From contig LJSV01000005.1 of NCBI GenBank assembly GCA_001314715.1, forward strand, positions 62,001-126,000: a DNA stretch of 64,000 bases, in the 5' to 3' direction. The DNA is from Rhodobacteraceae bacterium HLUCCA12 (GTDB taxonomy: Bacteria > Pseudomonadota > Alphaproteobacteria > Rhodobacterales > Rhodobacteraceae). Every line of letters begins with the position of its first letter. Positions within the stretch are counted from its first letter, which is position 1. Below the pieces are notes generated by a model. That model was not told where the DNA came from. It searched no databases and was given only the letters and a program-made list of their open reading frames with translations. The translations under genes were made by a program, and so were the position numbers. This document shows positions 17,614-27,087 of the stretch, piece by piece.

Positions 17614-18261
17614 TCAGACTTCCTGTTCGCTTTCGTCGGAATACCCCTCAAGCACGTTGGTCGAGAGATAGATGTCCTTTTCCAGCATGTTCTTGATCGC
17701 CGTCAGCAGGTATTGCAGCCCGGTCATGAAAAAGCCCACCGGCACCCAGACCACGGTCCACCAGACCGGAATCTGAAGCGAGGGCAGAACCCGGCCGCGC
17801 GACAGCGAGGTCGTCAGATAGCCCCAGGAATACCATGCCAGCGCGAACATCACCGCCGCCGTAAACAGCGCGATAAAGATCATCAGAACCTTGCGCGGTG
17901 GCGGGGGCAACAGGTCAAAGAACGCCGTCATGCGGATGTGGCGACCGTGGCGCGCGGCATAGCTGATGCCGGCGAATGTGATGAGGATGATCAGGACCCG
18001 GTTGATTTCCTCGGTCGCCTGGATCGACTGGCCGAAACCGAACCGGCCCACGACATTGGCCACGGTGTTGAGTGCCATCAACAAGACGCCCGCGGCCAGC
18101 AAGATGGCCTCGATCCGGGCGATCGCGTTGTCGACCATGCCCAGGGGGCCCGGAAGGTCGGATTTGTAGCTGGACGGTGGCGCGTCGTCTTCGGCAACGG
18201 TTGGCCCCAGCGCGGAATCTTCGATTTCGGGGGCTTCGGTCTGGCGTTCAGGGTCGGTCAC
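17614..18261 (-). CDS. uehB: Ectoine TRAP transporter small permease UehB/TeaB
   Basis: A 215-residue DctQ-type subunit with four hydrophobic helices. It has an unusually long, acidic, cytoplasmic N-terminal extension of about 45 residues before the first helix, then [23 protein letters not shown] and the conserved [16 protein letters not shown] loop. It bridges the binding protein and large permease. It follows uehA by 86 bp, a gap that holds a perfect hairpin. Confidence 0.9.
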   Translation of the reverse strand: MTDPERQTEAPEIEDSALGPTVAEDDAPPSSYKSDLPGPLGMVDNAIARIEAILLAAGVLLMALNTVANVVGRFGFGQSIQATEEINRVLIILITFAGISYAARHGRHIRMTAFFDLLPPPPRKVLMIFIALFTAAVMFALAWYSWGYLTTSLSRGRVLPSLQIPVWWTVVWVPVGFFMTGLQYLLTAIKNMLEKDIYLSTNVLEGYSDESEQEV

Positions 18262-18306
18262 GCGAGAAATCCCTGTTCAGAGGATGGAAATGTCTTACGC
18301 GAAAGA

Positions 18307-18332
18307 CCAGAGGCGGCCGCAGCCGCCTCTGG
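18307..18332 (-). other. Perfect hairpin between uehA and uehB
   Basis: An 11-bp perfect inverted repeat (arms 18307-18317 and 18322-18332, 4-nt loop) lies 15 bp beyond the uehA stop. There is no T tract, so it is more likely a transcript-stabilising or partial-attenuation element that keeps the binding protein more abundant than the permease. Confidence 0.6.
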
Positions 18333-18347
18333 GTTGGTGTGCATGGA

Positions 18348-19358
18348 TCAGTCGCTGACCGCCTCGAGGTCGGCCTTCATCTGATCCAGGATTTCCTGGC
18401 CGCTTTCGCCGGTCATCTCGATGAACTCGGCCTCGACGGAGTCGGCAGTCTCCATGAAGGCTTCGCGCTCGTCGTCGTCCAGGCGCGTGACGGTCATGTC
18501 GGGCTTGTTCTCCATGATCGTTTCCAGCGCGCGCTCGGTCAGGCCTTCCTGGTAGTCCAGGATGTATTCGAACGCTTCATCGACCGCGTCGCGCACCAGT
18601 TGCTGATCGTCCTCGGACAGGCCGTTGAAGAAGTCCTGGTTGGCCATCAGGGCGGTGGTGAAGTTGTTGTGGCCGGTAAAGGTGATGTGGTCCGTCACCT
18701 CATACATGCGCGTCGATTCGACGAAGAACATGGGGTTTTCCTGCCCCTGAATCATGTTCGTCTGCAACGCGCCATAGACCTCGCCCCAGGGCAGCGGCGT
18801 CGGCACCGCGCCAAAGGCACGATAGCTTTCAACCAGCAGCGGGTTGGTCATCACGCGGAAGTTCTGCTCGTTCAGGTCCTCGGGGCTGCGGACGGGTTCC
18901 TTGGTGGTCATGACCACCTCGCCCTCGGGATACATGGTCAAAAGCTCAAGCCCGTGTTCGGCATAAAGCTCGGGGAACATCTCGTTGATGGCGACCGAGG
19001 TGCGGAAGAACTCGTTGAGTTGCTCACCCTCCTGCGGCAGCAGGTAGGGCACGAAGAACACCTGCGCCTCGGGGATCAGCGCGCCGGTAAAGCCGGGCGA
19101 CTGGTTGACGAACTGCAGGATGCCGGACTGCGTCTGCTCCATGATGTCATCCGATTCCCCCAGCGTGCCAAAGGGGAACAGCTCGACCGTGTAGTCCGAG
19201 TTTTCCTCGATATACTCCTTGAACTGAGTGGCGAAGACACCCTGCACCTCGTCAATGGCTTCCTCGAAGGCATAGCGCCAGGTGTCCTGGGCCGATGCGC
19301 TGGTCGTCATCAGCGCCGTGGCGCCGGCAAGTCCGATCAGAAAGGTCTTGAATGTCAT
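18348..19358 (-). CDS. uehA: Ectoine/hydroxyectoine TRAP binding protein UehA/TeaA
   Basis: A 336-residue DctP-type periplasmic binding protein. The signal peptide is about residues 1-23 (MTFKTFLIGLAGATALMTTS, cleaved after ASA). The mature protein starts QDTWRYAFEEAIDEVQG, close to TeaA/UehA, where an N-terminal Glu and later Trp/Phe residues cage the ligand. LPWGEVYGALQTNMIQGQEN is the conserved TRAP ligand region. It is first in the ueh-usp-eut-doeB series and is preceded by a convincing promoter at 19579-19607. Confidence 0.92.
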   Translation of the reverse strand: MTFKTFLIGLAGATALMTTSASAQDTWRYAFEEAIDEVQGVFATQFKEYIEENSDYTVELFPFGTLGESDDIMEQTQSGILQFVNQSPGFTGALIPEAQVFFVPYLLPQEGEQLNEFFRTSVAINEMFPELYAEHGLELLTMYPEGEVVMTTKEPVRSPEDLNEQNFRVMTNPLLVESYRAFGAVPTPLPWGEVYGALQTNMIQGQENPMFFVESTRMYEVTDHITFTGHNNFTTALMANQDFFNGLSEDDQQLVRDAVDEAFEYILDYQEGLTERALETIMENKPDMTVTRLDDDEREAFMETADSVEAEFIEMTGESGQEILDQMKADLEAVSD

Positions 19359-19569
19359 ACATGTCTCCCATCTCGTGCGCCGCAGCGGCGCGTTTGCGTC
19401 AAGTCGTCACGATGGCGTGCCAGGCACGGCCGATCCGCCCGAGGGCGGCATCGTGACACAGGCGGCGACTGGAAGCGGCAACCGCGCCATGGCGTCGGCA
19501 GCGGCAGAGCATCTGGCACAGCTCAGAGGGCGCTTCCGGCAGTCTTCAGAGAAGACCTGCGCCGTAATC

Positions 19570-19607
19570 ATGTCAATCAGTATATTGAATCATGACAATA
19601 GATGCAA
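19570..19607 (-). promoter_or_regulatory. Promoter and inverted repeat upstream of uehA
   Basis: On the minus strand TTGCAT (19602-19607) and TATACT (19579-19584) are separated by exactly 17 bp, a good sigma-70 promoter for this genome. A TGTCA...TGACA inverted repeat (19571-19596) straddles the -10 and spacer. EnuR, encoded immediately upstream, is known in Ruegeria to repress the ueh/eut operon, so this is the best candidate operator in the 291-bp gap between enuR and uehA. Confidence 0.6.
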
Positions 19608-19649
19608 ATGCCGCCGGTTGGGCAATTGCCGCCCGTGCTGCGCGGCCGG

Positions 19650-21044
19650 CTAAAGGGTCAGGAAATCGGGTTCGGGACGATTGCGCGCCAGCCGCGCGAT
19701 CACGGTCAGCGCATCGCGCAAGCCGCGCTCATCCGGCGCGCCAAGGCAGATCCGCACACCCTGCGGACGCGGGCGCGAATTGCCGGTCTCGAAGGCGCTG
19801 CCGGGCGCGATCGCCACGCCGCGCAGCCGGGCGCTGCGCACGAACCCGGCCTCGTCCCAGCCATCCGAAAGCGTCAGCCACACATGCAGCCCATGCGCCC
19901 CCCCGGCCATGTCCAGCCCGTCCAGCAACTGCCGCGCGATGATATTGCGCCGCGCCAGCGCCCGGCGCTGCCAGCGCAACAACTCAAGCGCCTCGCCCCG
20001 CTCGATCAGCCGCGCCGACAGTTCGGCCACCAGCGGGCTTGCCATCCAGTTGGTGACCATATGGCGGCTGAACGCGGCGGTGACATGCGAATCGGGCACC
20101 ACCAGCCAGCCGGTGCGCAAGGCCGGCATCAGGCATTTGGACAGGGCGGTGAAATAGAAGACCCGCTCGGGCGCCAGCATCGCCAAGGGCGCCGGGCGGC
20201 GCGGTTCCAGCGGGCCCCAGGCGTCATTCTCGACGATCAGCATGTCATGGCGCCGGGCCACCGCGACGATCTCGGCGCGGCGCTCGGCATCCATCGTCGC
20301 AGCGCAGGCATTGTTGCCCGAGGGCAGCACATACAGCACCCGCGCACCGCGCTTGCGCGCGGCGCGGTCCAGCGCCTCGGGCAGGATCCCCTGGACGTCG
20401 CAGGCCAGACCCTCCAGCTTGAGGCCGTGCAACTGCGTCAGGCTTTTCAGCGTGTGGTGCCCCAGCACCTCGGTTACGACCAGATCGCCCGGTGCCGCGG
20501 CGCTCAGCAGTGCGACCGTCATCGCCGGGGTTGCGCCGTTGGTCGGCAGGATCCGGTCGGGCCTGGCGTCGATTCCGCACAGCGACAGCCAGCCGCGCGC
20601 CCGTTCGACATGCTTGCGCAGCGCCCGCCGGGGCCGGAACGAACCCAGCACCTCGGACGGGACATCCCCCGACAGATCGGCCAGCGCCCTGTCCAGCGCG
20701 GTGCGATGCGGCTCGCCCAGAACCGGCATCAGCATCGAACAATCCACGACCGGCTCGTCGCCCTCAAGCCGCTGATACGGCGGCGCGCGGCCATCGGGTC
20801 CGGTCGATTTGACATACGTGCCGCGCCCGACCTCGCCGGCAATGACATCGGCGCGGATCAGCGCCTCATAGGCGCGGCTGACGGTCTGCACCGAAAGCCC
20901 CAGCCGGAACGCCAGTTCGCGGTGCGTGGGCAGGCGGTCGCCCGGTCTGAGCGCGCCCGAGTCGATCGCGGCCACCACCGCGCGCGCCAGCGAGCGATAC
21001 GCGGGGCGCGTGATGGAGGCAGGATCGGGCAGCCACATTGTCAT
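19650..21044 (-). CDS. enuR: EnuR, MocR/GntR-type repressor of ectoine catabolism
   Basis: A 464-residue regulator with an N-terminal GntR winged helix (RLPTHRELAFRLGLSVQTVS, about residues 37-56) and a C-terminal aminotransferase class I fold that binds PLP at Lys303 (TALSKCLMPALR), matching the key lysine reported near 302 for Ruegeria EnuR. Intermediates of ectoine breakdown release the repressor. The start is uncertain: MTMWLPDP at 21044 was chosen, with in-frame alternatives at 21038, 21053, 21056 and a TTG at 21062. It precedes uehA on the same strand and is divergent from asnC/doeX. Confidence 0.9.
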   Translation of the reverse strand: MTMWLPDPASITRPAYRSLARAVVAAIDSGALRPGDRLPTHRELAFRLGLSVQTVSRAYEALIRADVIAGEVGRGTYVKSTGPDGRAPPYQRLEGDEPVVDCSMLMPVLGEPHRTALDRALADLSGDVPSEVLGSFRPRRALRKHVERARGWLSLCGIDARPDRILPTNGATPAMTVALLSAAAPGDLVVTEVLGHHTLKSLTQLHGLKLEGLACDVQGILPEALDRAARKRGARVLYVLPSGNNACAATMDAERRAEIVAVARRHDMLIVENDAWGPLEPRRPAPLAMLAPERVFYFTALSKCLMPALRTGWLVVPDSHVTAAFSRHMVTNWMASPLVAELSARLIERGEALELLRWQRRALARRNIIARQLLDGLDMAGGAHGLHVWLTLSDGWDEAGFVRSARLRGVAIAPGSAFETGNSRPRPQGVRICLGAPDERGLRDALTVIARLARNRPEPDFLTL

Positions 21045-21144
21045 GATATTCATCATCGCCAAATCATGCCATTACGCAAGCCCGGCGCAGCCGCCTGGGA
21101 CGGGTGCGCATTGACAAGCGCCGCGCGGGGCGAAAGATAGCGCC

Positions 21145-21633
21145 ATGCGTCCACTGCCCCTTGATGATCGCGATCTTGCCATCCTGTCGATTCTGACCCG
21201 CGAGGGGCGGATCTCGAAGGCCGATCTGGCACGCCGGGTCAACCTGTCGCCGACGCCCTGCTGGGCACGGCTCAACCGGATGGAGGCTGCCGGGCTGATC
21301 CGCGGCTACCGCGCCGAGGTGGCGCTGGCGCGTCTGGCGCAGCATGTCGTGGTCTTTGTCACGGTCGAGCTGGAAAACCATCGCGCCGAGAATTTCCAGA
21401 GCTTCGAACGCACCGTCGCCCGCATGGACGAAATCACGGGCTGCTGGGGGCTCGGCGGGGGCTTCGACTATCTGTTGCAGGTCGTCATCCGCGACGTGCC
21501 GACCTATCAGGCGCTGATGGATTCGCTGCTGGAAAGCCGCGCCGGGGTGAAGCGCTATTTCAGCTATATCGTCACCAAGAAGGTGAAATCGGCCCCGCCC
21601 CCGTTGGCGGCGCTGATGGATGGATCGTCCTGA
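21145..21633 (+). CDS. asnC: AsnC/Lrp family regulator of the ectoine cluster (DoeX-like)
   Basis: A 162-residue Lrp/AsnC regulator: N-terminal helix-turn-helix ISKADLARRVNLSPTPCWAR, then the RAM effector domain with the conserved GCWGLGGGFDYLLQVVI segment. Ectoine catabolic loci regularly carry this gene (asnC/doeX) next to the dehydrogenase and aminotransferase genes. TTGACA at 21111-21116 could be its -35, with only a weak -10. No clear ribosome site precedes the ATG. doeC follows after 103 bp. Confidence 0.9.
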   Translation: MRPLPLDDRDLAILSILTREGRISKADLARRVNLSPTPCWARLNRMEAAGLIRGYRAEVALARLAQHVVVFVTVELENHRAENFQSFERTVARMDEITGCWGLGGGFDYLLQVVIRDVPTYQALMDSLLESRAGVKRYFSYIVTKKVKSAPPPLAALMDGSS

Positions 21634-21736
21634 GCCGGCCGCGAAAACAGACGATCCGTCTACGCAACTGCCGGGAGGGGAGCGAATCCTCTGCCACGGG
21701 GCGGCTAGACTAGGCACGACAACCAAGGAGTGCCCG

Positions 21737-23215
21737 ATGCCCGCCGCCGCACAAACCGCCCGCGCCGCCCTGTCCGACCGCCTGACCGACACCGCCCTGC
21801 TGCATGATGCGGGCTTCATCGGCGGCTGGCGCCAAGGCCCGTCGCGCTTTGCCGTGACCGATCCCGCGACCGGCGACACCGTGGCCGAGGTGGCGCAGAT
21901 GGGTGCCGAGGATGCGCGCGCGGCGGTGGATGCGGCGCAAGCCGCCTTTGCGGCCTGGTCGGGCGCCCTGCCCCAGGACCGCGGCGCCCTGCTGCGCCGC
22001 TGGTTCGACCTGATCGCCCATAGCCGCGAGGACCTGGCCCGCATCATGGTCGCCGAACAGGGCAAACCCCTGTCCGAGGCGCGCGGCGAGATCGACTATG
22101 CCGCCAGTTTCGTGGAATTCTATGCCGAAGAGGCCAAGCGCCCGGATATCGAGGGCGTGACCTCGCACCTGCCCGACGCCGAGGTCGAGGTCTGGCGCGA
22201 GCCGGTCGGCGTGGCCGCGCTGGTCACGCCGTGGAACTTTCCCTGTGCGATGATCACCCGCAAGGCCGCGGCCGCGCTGGCGGCGGGTTGCACCTGCGTC
22301 GTGCATCCGTCGGCCGAAACGCCGCTGTCGGCGCTGGCCCTGGCCGAACTGGCGCGCCGCGCCGGGTTCCCGCCGGGCGTGTTCAACGTGGTGCCGGGCG
22401 ATGCGCCTTCGATTGTCGGCGCCTGGACCCGCGACACCCGCGTGCGCGCGCTGTCCTTCACCGGCTCGACCGAGATCGGGCGGCTGCTGTATCGCCAGTC
22501 CGCGGACACGGTAAAACGGCTGGTGCTGGAACTGGGCGGGCATGCCCCCTTCATCGTGTTCGCCGATGCCGACCTCGAACAGGCCGTGGACGAGGCGATC
22601 AAGGCCAAGTTCGCCACCACCGGGCAGGATTGCCTGGGCGCCAACCGCTTTTTCGTCGAACGCCCGCTTTATGAGGCCTTCTGCACCCGCTTTGCCGCGC
22701 GCGTGCGCGCGCTGACCCTGGGGCCGGGGATGTCCGATTGCGACCTGGGGCCGCTGATGAACGAAAAGGCCGTGGCCAAGCAAGAGGCCCATGTCGCCGA
22801 TGCGCTGGAACACGGTGCGCGCTGCCTGACCGGCGGCGGGCGCGACCCGCAGGGGCCACTGTTCTTTCAGCCCACGCTTCTGGCCGATGTGCCCGACCAT
22901 GCCGCGATCATGTCCGAAGAAACCTTTGGCCCCGTCGCCGCCATCGCCCCGTTCGACACCGAGGCCGAGGTGATCGCGCGCGCCAATGCCACCGAATACG
23001 GCCTTGTCGCCTATCTGCACACGCTTGAGCCGCGGCGCATCTACCGGGTGACGCGGGCGCTGCAATTCGGCATGGTGGCGGTCAACCGCACCAAGGTCAC
23101 GGGCGCCCCGGTCCCGTTCGGCGGGATGAAACAGTCGGGGCTTGCCCGCGAAGGGGCGCGCTGGGGGCTCGAAGCCTTCACCGATATCAAGTACGTCTGC
23201 CGTGACTGGCGCTGA
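21737..23215 (+). CDS. doeC: Aspartate-semialdehyde dehydrogenase DoeC (SSADH-like)
   Basis: A 492-residue NAD(P)-dependent aldehyde dehydrogenase that in this pathway oxidises aspartate semialdehyde to aspartate. Glu265 in LELGGHAP and the catalytic Cys299 in [11 protein letters not shown] are present, with [13 protein letters not shown]. The cofactor-binding position that is usually Lys (KPSE-type motif) reads VVHPSAETP with His190, which may alter cofactor use. The ATG at 21737 follows AAGGAG by 6 bases; an in-frame start at 21620 would overlap asnC. doeD follows by 40 bp. Confidence 0.9.
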   Translation: MPAAAQTARAALSDRLTDTALLHDAGFIGGWRQGPSRFAVTDPATGDTVAEVAQMGAEDARAAVDAAQAAFAAWSGALPQDRGALLRRWFDLIAHSREDLARIMVAEQGKPLSEARGEIDYAASFVEFYAEEAKRPDIEGVTSHLPDAEVEVWREPVGVAALVTPWNFPCAMITRKAAAALAAGCTCVVHPSAETPLSALALAELARRAGFPPGVFNVVPGDAPSIVGAWTRDTRVRALSFTGSTEIGRLLYRQSADTVKRLVLELGGHAPFIVFADADLEQAVDEAIKAKFATTGQDCLGANRFFVERPLYEAFCTRFAARVRALTLGPGMSDCDLGPLMNEKAVAKQEAHVADALEHGARCLTGGGRDPQGPLFFQPTLLADVPDHAAIMSEETFGPVAAIAPFDTEAEVIARANATEYGLVAYLHTLEPRRIYRVTRALQFGMVAVNRTKVTGAPVPFGGMKQSGLAREGARWGLEAFTDIKYVCRDWR

Positions 23216-23255
23216 CGCCGCAGCCGCAGGAACCGCCCGAAGAAAGGACACAAGA

Positions 23256-24626
23256 ATGCTGACCAACGACCAACTGGCCCAATGGGACCGCGACAATTTC
23301 ATGCACCCCTCGACCCATCTGGGCCAGTTCGCGCGCGGCGAGGCGGCACAGCGCATCATCACCGGCGGCGAGGGCTGCCACATCACCGACCGTGACGGCA
23401 ATCGCCTGCTCGATGCCTTCGCCGGGCTCTATTGCGTCAACGTGGGTTACGGCCGGACCGAGATTTCCGAGGCCATCGCCCGCCAGGCGCGGGAACTGGC
23501 CTATTACCACGCCTATGCCGGGCACGGGTCCGAGGCGTCGATCACCCTGTCCAGGATGATCATGGATCGCGCGCCCGATCACATGGCGCGGGTCTATTTC
23601 GGCCTCGGCGGGTCGGATGCGAATGAAACCAACGTCAAGCTGGTCTGGTATTACAACAACATCCTTGGCCGGCCGCAGAAAAAGAAGATCATCTCGCGCT
23701 GGCGCGGCTATCACGGCTCGGGGCTGGTGACGGGGTCGCTGACCGGGCTGGAGCTGTTTCACAAGAAATTCGACCTGCCGCTGAGCCAGGTGATCCACAC
23801 CGAGGCCCCCTATCCTTTCCGCCGCCCGCGCCTGGACATGTCCGAGGCCGAATTCACCGCCTACCTTGTGGGCGAGCTGGAAGACCTGATCGAGCGCGAG
23901 GGCGCCGACACCATCGCCGCCTTCATCGGCGAGCCGGTTCTGGGCACCGGCGGGATCGTGCCGCCGCCCGCCGGCTACTGGGACGGGGTGCAGCACGTGC
24001 TGCAAAAGCACGACATCCTGTTCATCGCCGATGAGGTCGTTACCGGCTTTGGCCGGTTGGGCAGCATGTTCGGGTCGGATCACTACGGGCTCAAGCCCGA
24101 CCTGATCACCATCGCCAAGGGCCTGACCTCGGCCTATGCGCCGCTGTCGGGGTCGATCGTCGGCCAGCGCATGTGGGACGTTCTGATGCGTGGCACCGAT
24201 GAAAACGGCGTTTTGGGACATGGCTGGACCTATTCGGCCCATCCGATCGGCGCCGCCGCCGGGATCGCCAATCTGGAACTGATCGATTCCCTTGGCCTGG
24301 TCGAGAATGCGGGCAGCACCGGCGCCTATCTCAACACCGTCATCGCCGAGGCCGTGGGCAGCCACCGCAATGTCGGCGAGGTGCGGGGCGAGGGGATGCT
24401 GTGCGCAGTCGAACTGGTCAAGGACCGCGAGTCGCGCAGGTTCTTCGACCCCTCCGAAGGGGTCGGCGCCAAGGTCGTGGCCGCGATGCTCAAGCGTGGG
24501 GTGATCGCGCGGGCGATGCCGCAAGGCGACATTCTGGGCTTTGCCCCGCCGATGTGCCTGACCCGCGCCGAGGCCGACACCATTGCCGGCGTCACCGGCG
24601 ACGCGCTGCGCGAGGTTCTGGGCTGA
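23256..24626 (+). CDS. doeD: Diaminobutyrate-2-oxoacid aminotransferase DoeD (class III)
   Basis: A 456-residue class III PLP aminotransferase. The PLP lysine is Lys288 in [13 protein letters not shown], the ring-nitrogen Asp is Asp259 in [10 protein letters not shown], and [19 protein letters not shown] binds the phosphate. In ectoine breakdown it transaminates 2,4-diaminobutyrate to aspartate semialdehyde, the substrate of DoeC encoded just upstream. The ATG at 23256 is preceded by AAAGGA. It converges with the MFS gene, leaving 16 bp. Confidence 0.9.
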   Translation: MLTNDQLAQWDRDNFMHPSTHLGQFARGEAAQRIITGGEGCHITDRDGNRLLDAFAGLYCVNVGYGRTEISEAIARQARELAYYHAYAGHGSEASITLSRMIMDRAPDHMARVYFGLGGSDANETNVKLVWYYNNILGRPQKKKIISRWRGYHGSGLVTGSLTGLELFHKKFDLPLSQVIHTEAPYPFRRPRLDMSEAEFTAYLVGELEDLIEREGADTIAAFIGEPVLGTGGIVPPPAGYWDGVQHVLQKHDILFIADEVVTGFGRLGSMFGSDHYGLKPDLITIAKGLTSAYAPLSGSIVGQRMWDVLMRGTDENGVLGHGWTYSAHPIGAAAGIANLELIDSLGLVENAGSTGAYLNTVIAEAVGSHRNVGEVRGEGMLCAVELVKDRESRRFFDPSEGVGAKVVAAMLKRGVIARAMPQGDILGFAPPMCLTRAEADTIAGVTGDALREVLG

Positions 24627-24642
24627 CGCCCGTGGCGCCCGT

Positions 24643-25857
24643 TCAGCCCGTGGTTCGGGCGCGGGCGCCGGCCATCGCGGCCAGCGCCGCCGCCAGCAGG
24701 AAATAGACGGCGATCCCGAACCCTTGCGTCGGAAAGTCGATACCGGCGTCGATCAGTGCGCCGGTGATCCCCGGCCCCAGCGCGGTGCCCAGCACCATCA
24801 CCGCCGCCATCATCGCCCGGATCGCCCCCAGGTGGCGCGTGCCGAAGGCCTCGGCCCAGAATGTCGCCATCATCGTCACATGCATGCCGACGCTGACACC
24901 CATCAGCACGATGCCCGCAGCCCCCGCGCCCACGCTCCCCGTCGCGCCCAGAACCAGATACCCCGCCGCTATCGGCACCAGGTAGACGGCGGCCAGACGG
25001 GTGCTGCCAAAGCGGTCCACCAGCCAGCCCGCGATCAGCATGAACACGACGCTGGTCGCCGTGAACAGCGGAAACAGCGACGCCAGCGTCACATGCGTCC
25101 AGCCCTTGGCCTCGGCCAGATGAACCTGTTGAAAAAAGAACGAGGTATTCCACGCCGCCGGGCCCAGCAAGGCTGGCACCATCAGCCAGAACACCGGGTG
25201 GCGCAACACCTCGGCGCGGGTCCACATCCGGCCCAGCATGCCGGTGCTGCCGGCCTCCTGCGCAAAGGACTGCGGTGTCCGTTCGCGGCGCAGCAACGCC
25301 CAAAGAACCGGCATCAACGCCACCAGCACGCCCGCCGCCACGACCCAGAGCATCCGCCAGTCATAGACCCGCAACAGCGCCACGAAAGTGAAGGGCAGCA
25401 GCGCCTCGCCCGTGGCCACGCCCAGCCCGGCGATCGAGACCGCGCGCCCGCGCGTCGCCACGAACCAGCGCGCCATGGCGACCATCGCGGCATGTCCCAT
25501 CAGCCCCTGTCCGAACAGGCGCAGCAAAAAGATGACCACGACCAGAAGCCACAGATCGCCGATCCAGCGCATCGCCAATGCCGCGACCGCCAGCCCGATC
25601 AGGACGCCGATGCCGATATGGCGCACGCGAAAGCGGTCGGTCAGCGTGCCGGCATAAATCATCACCACCGCCGAACTGGTGGTGGCCACGGCATAGATCA
25701 TGCCCCAGCCGCCATGCGACAGCTCATAGGCCGCGCGGATCTCGCCCGCGAAGACCGAGATGAAGAAGGTCTGCCCGAAACTGGAGGCGAAGGTCAGCAA
25801 AAAGCCCGCGGCCAGCCAGGGCGCATTGGCGCGCAGAAAGGACAGCATCCCGTTCAT
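24643..25857 (-). CDS. MFS transporter
   Basis: A 404-residue major facilitator with about 12 membrane segments. The loop motif GTLTDRFRVRHIGIG between helices 2 and 3 and the second-half WLVDRFGSTRLAA mark the family. Overall it resembles the monocarboxylate/oxalate-formate antiporter-like branch, but the substrate is not readable. It is the last gene of the SulP-Usp-DksA-MFS operon, 10 bp after the zinc-finger gene. Confidence 0.85.
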   Translation of the reverse strand: MNGMLSFLRANAPWLAAGFLLTFASSFGQTFFISVFAGEIRAAYELSHGGWGMIYAVATTSSAVVMIYAGTLTDRFRVRHIGIGVLIGLAVAALAMRWIGDLWLLVVVIFLLRLFGQGLMGHAAMVAMARWFVATRGRAVSIAGLGVATGEALLPFTFVALLRVYDWRMLWVVAAGVLVALMPVLWALLRRERTPQSFAQEAGSTGMLGRMWTRAEVLRHPVFWLMVPALLGPAAWNTSFFFQQVHLAEAKGWTHVTLASLFPLFTATSVVFMLIAGWLVDRFGSTRLAAVYLVPIAAGYLVLGATGSVGAGAAGIVLMGVSVGMHVTMMATFWAEAFGTRHLGAIRAMMAAVMVLGTALGPGITGALIDAGIDFPTQGFGIAVYFLLAAALAAMAGARARTTG

Positions 25858-25867
25858 GATCGCCCCT

Positions 25868-26215
25868 TCAGCGCGCGCAGTCGATGCAGCGCATCAGCGT
25901 CGGGTCCAGATCCAGCCGGTCAAACCCGATGAAGGCGCCGCAATCGTCGCAAAAGCCGAATTCGCCCGCATCGATGCGCGCCAGTGCCGCGGCGATGGCG
26001 CGTTGGCGGGCATGGCGGCGGGCCTCTTGCGCGGCGGCCATGGCCTGTTGCTGCATGGCGTCCATGCGGCTCAGGCGGCCCACGCTCTGCTGGTCCAGCG
26101 TCACCGGCTTGCGGTCGGACGCGGTCTCGCCCGAGGCCGCGCGCAGCGCCTCGCCATCGGCCGAAAGCCGGGGACGATAGCGCGCGGCCAGTTCCTGTTC
26201 GTCAAGGTCGCTCAT
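25868..26215 (-). CDS. DksA/TraR family C4 zinc-finger protein
   Basis: A 115-residue protein with an acidic N-terminus, a long helical middle (about residues 45-85, coiled-coil-like) and a C-terminal four-cysteine zinc finger CDDCGAFIGF...CIDC. Small DksA/TraR-like proteins bind RNA polymerase through its secondary channel or have unknown roles. It lies 4 bp after a universal stress gene and 10 bp before the MFS gene, so it may respond to the same stress. Confidence 0.88.
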   Translation of the reverse strand: MSDLDEQELAARYRPRLSADGEALRAASGETASDRKPVTLDQQSVGRLSRMDAMQQQAMAAAQEARRHARQRAIAAALARIDAGEFGFCDDCGAFIGFDRLDLDPTLMRCIDCAR

Positions 26216-26219
26216 GCGG

Positions 26220-27074
26220 TCATCTGGTCAGAACAATCGGCACCTTGCAAGAGCGGATCATCTCGGTCGTGGTCGAGCCGATGATCATGCTGCGAATGCG
26301 CGAATGGCCATAGGCGCCCATCACCACCATGTCGAACCCGTCCTGTTCGACCAGCGTGCCCAGCGCGGTCTCGGGCTGGCCCGCGATGACGCGCGTTTCC
26401 GCCTCGATCCCCGCACCCCTGAGCATGGCGCGCGCATCTTCCAGCCCCTTGCGGCTGGCGTCGGTTTCGGTGCCGACGGTGACCACGCAGACCTCAAGCC
26501 CGCGATAGATCGCGGTTCGCGCGACATGATCGACCGCCCGCATCGCCGAGGCCCCGCCGTCATAGGCCAGCAGCACGCGCGCAATGGGCTTGAACGCGCG
26601 GGCGGCCACAAAGACCGGGCGGGTGCTGGCGCGCACGATCCGTTCCAGGTTCGAGCCCAGGTGCCCCTTGGCAAAATCCGCCGCCTCGCCGCGCTTGCCG
26701 ATCAGCACCATCCGGGCACCCTGTTCCTGCTGGGCGACGGTCTCGACGATGTCGCCGTGACGCAGCCGGGTCGTGATCTCGTTCACGCCGGCGCGATCCA
26801 GGATCGCGCGCGCATCCTCAAGGATCGCGCGGCCGCGATGGGCGACCAGGCGCGCGCGCTGCGCATCCAGTTCGGCCAGCTCCGCAAGCAGGGCCGACCG
26901 CGCACCCAGCGCGATCGAACCCGAAAGATCGGTCTTGTCCGCCCCTTCGCGCCGGCCCAGAACATGCAGCAGCTCGACCGCCCAGCCGGTCTGCCCCGCA
27001 ACCCAGGCGGCATGCTCGCACACGCTGTGCGCATAGATCGAGCCGTCCACCAATGCGATTATCTTGTCCGTCAT
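26220..27074 (-). CDS. Universal stress protein, tandem Usp domains
   Basis: A 284-residue protein with two Usp domains (about 1-145 and 155-284). The second has an intact ATP-binding motif, GAYGHSRIRSMIIGSTTTEM; in the first the corresponding loop reads GKRGEAADFAKGHLGSNLE, which is more divergent. It lies 13 bp downstream of a SulP permease gene, an arrangement common in proteobacteria, and may modulate that transporter or the stress response. Confidence 0.9.
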   Translation of the reverse strand: MTDKIIALVDGSIYAHSVCEHAAWVAGQTGWAVELLHVLGRREGADKTDLSGSIALGARSALLAELAELDAQRARLVAHRGRAILEDARAILDRAGVNEITTRLRHGDIVETVAQQEQGARMVLIGKRGEAADFAKGHLGSNLERIVRASTRPVFVAARAFKPIARVLLAYDGGASAMRAVDHVARTAIYRGLEVCVVTVGTETDASRKGLEDARAMLRGAGIEAETRVIAGQPETALGTLVEQDGFDMVVMGAYGHSRIRSMIIGSTTTEMIRSCKVPIVLTR

Positions 27075-27087
27075 GTCCGCCCCCCTC

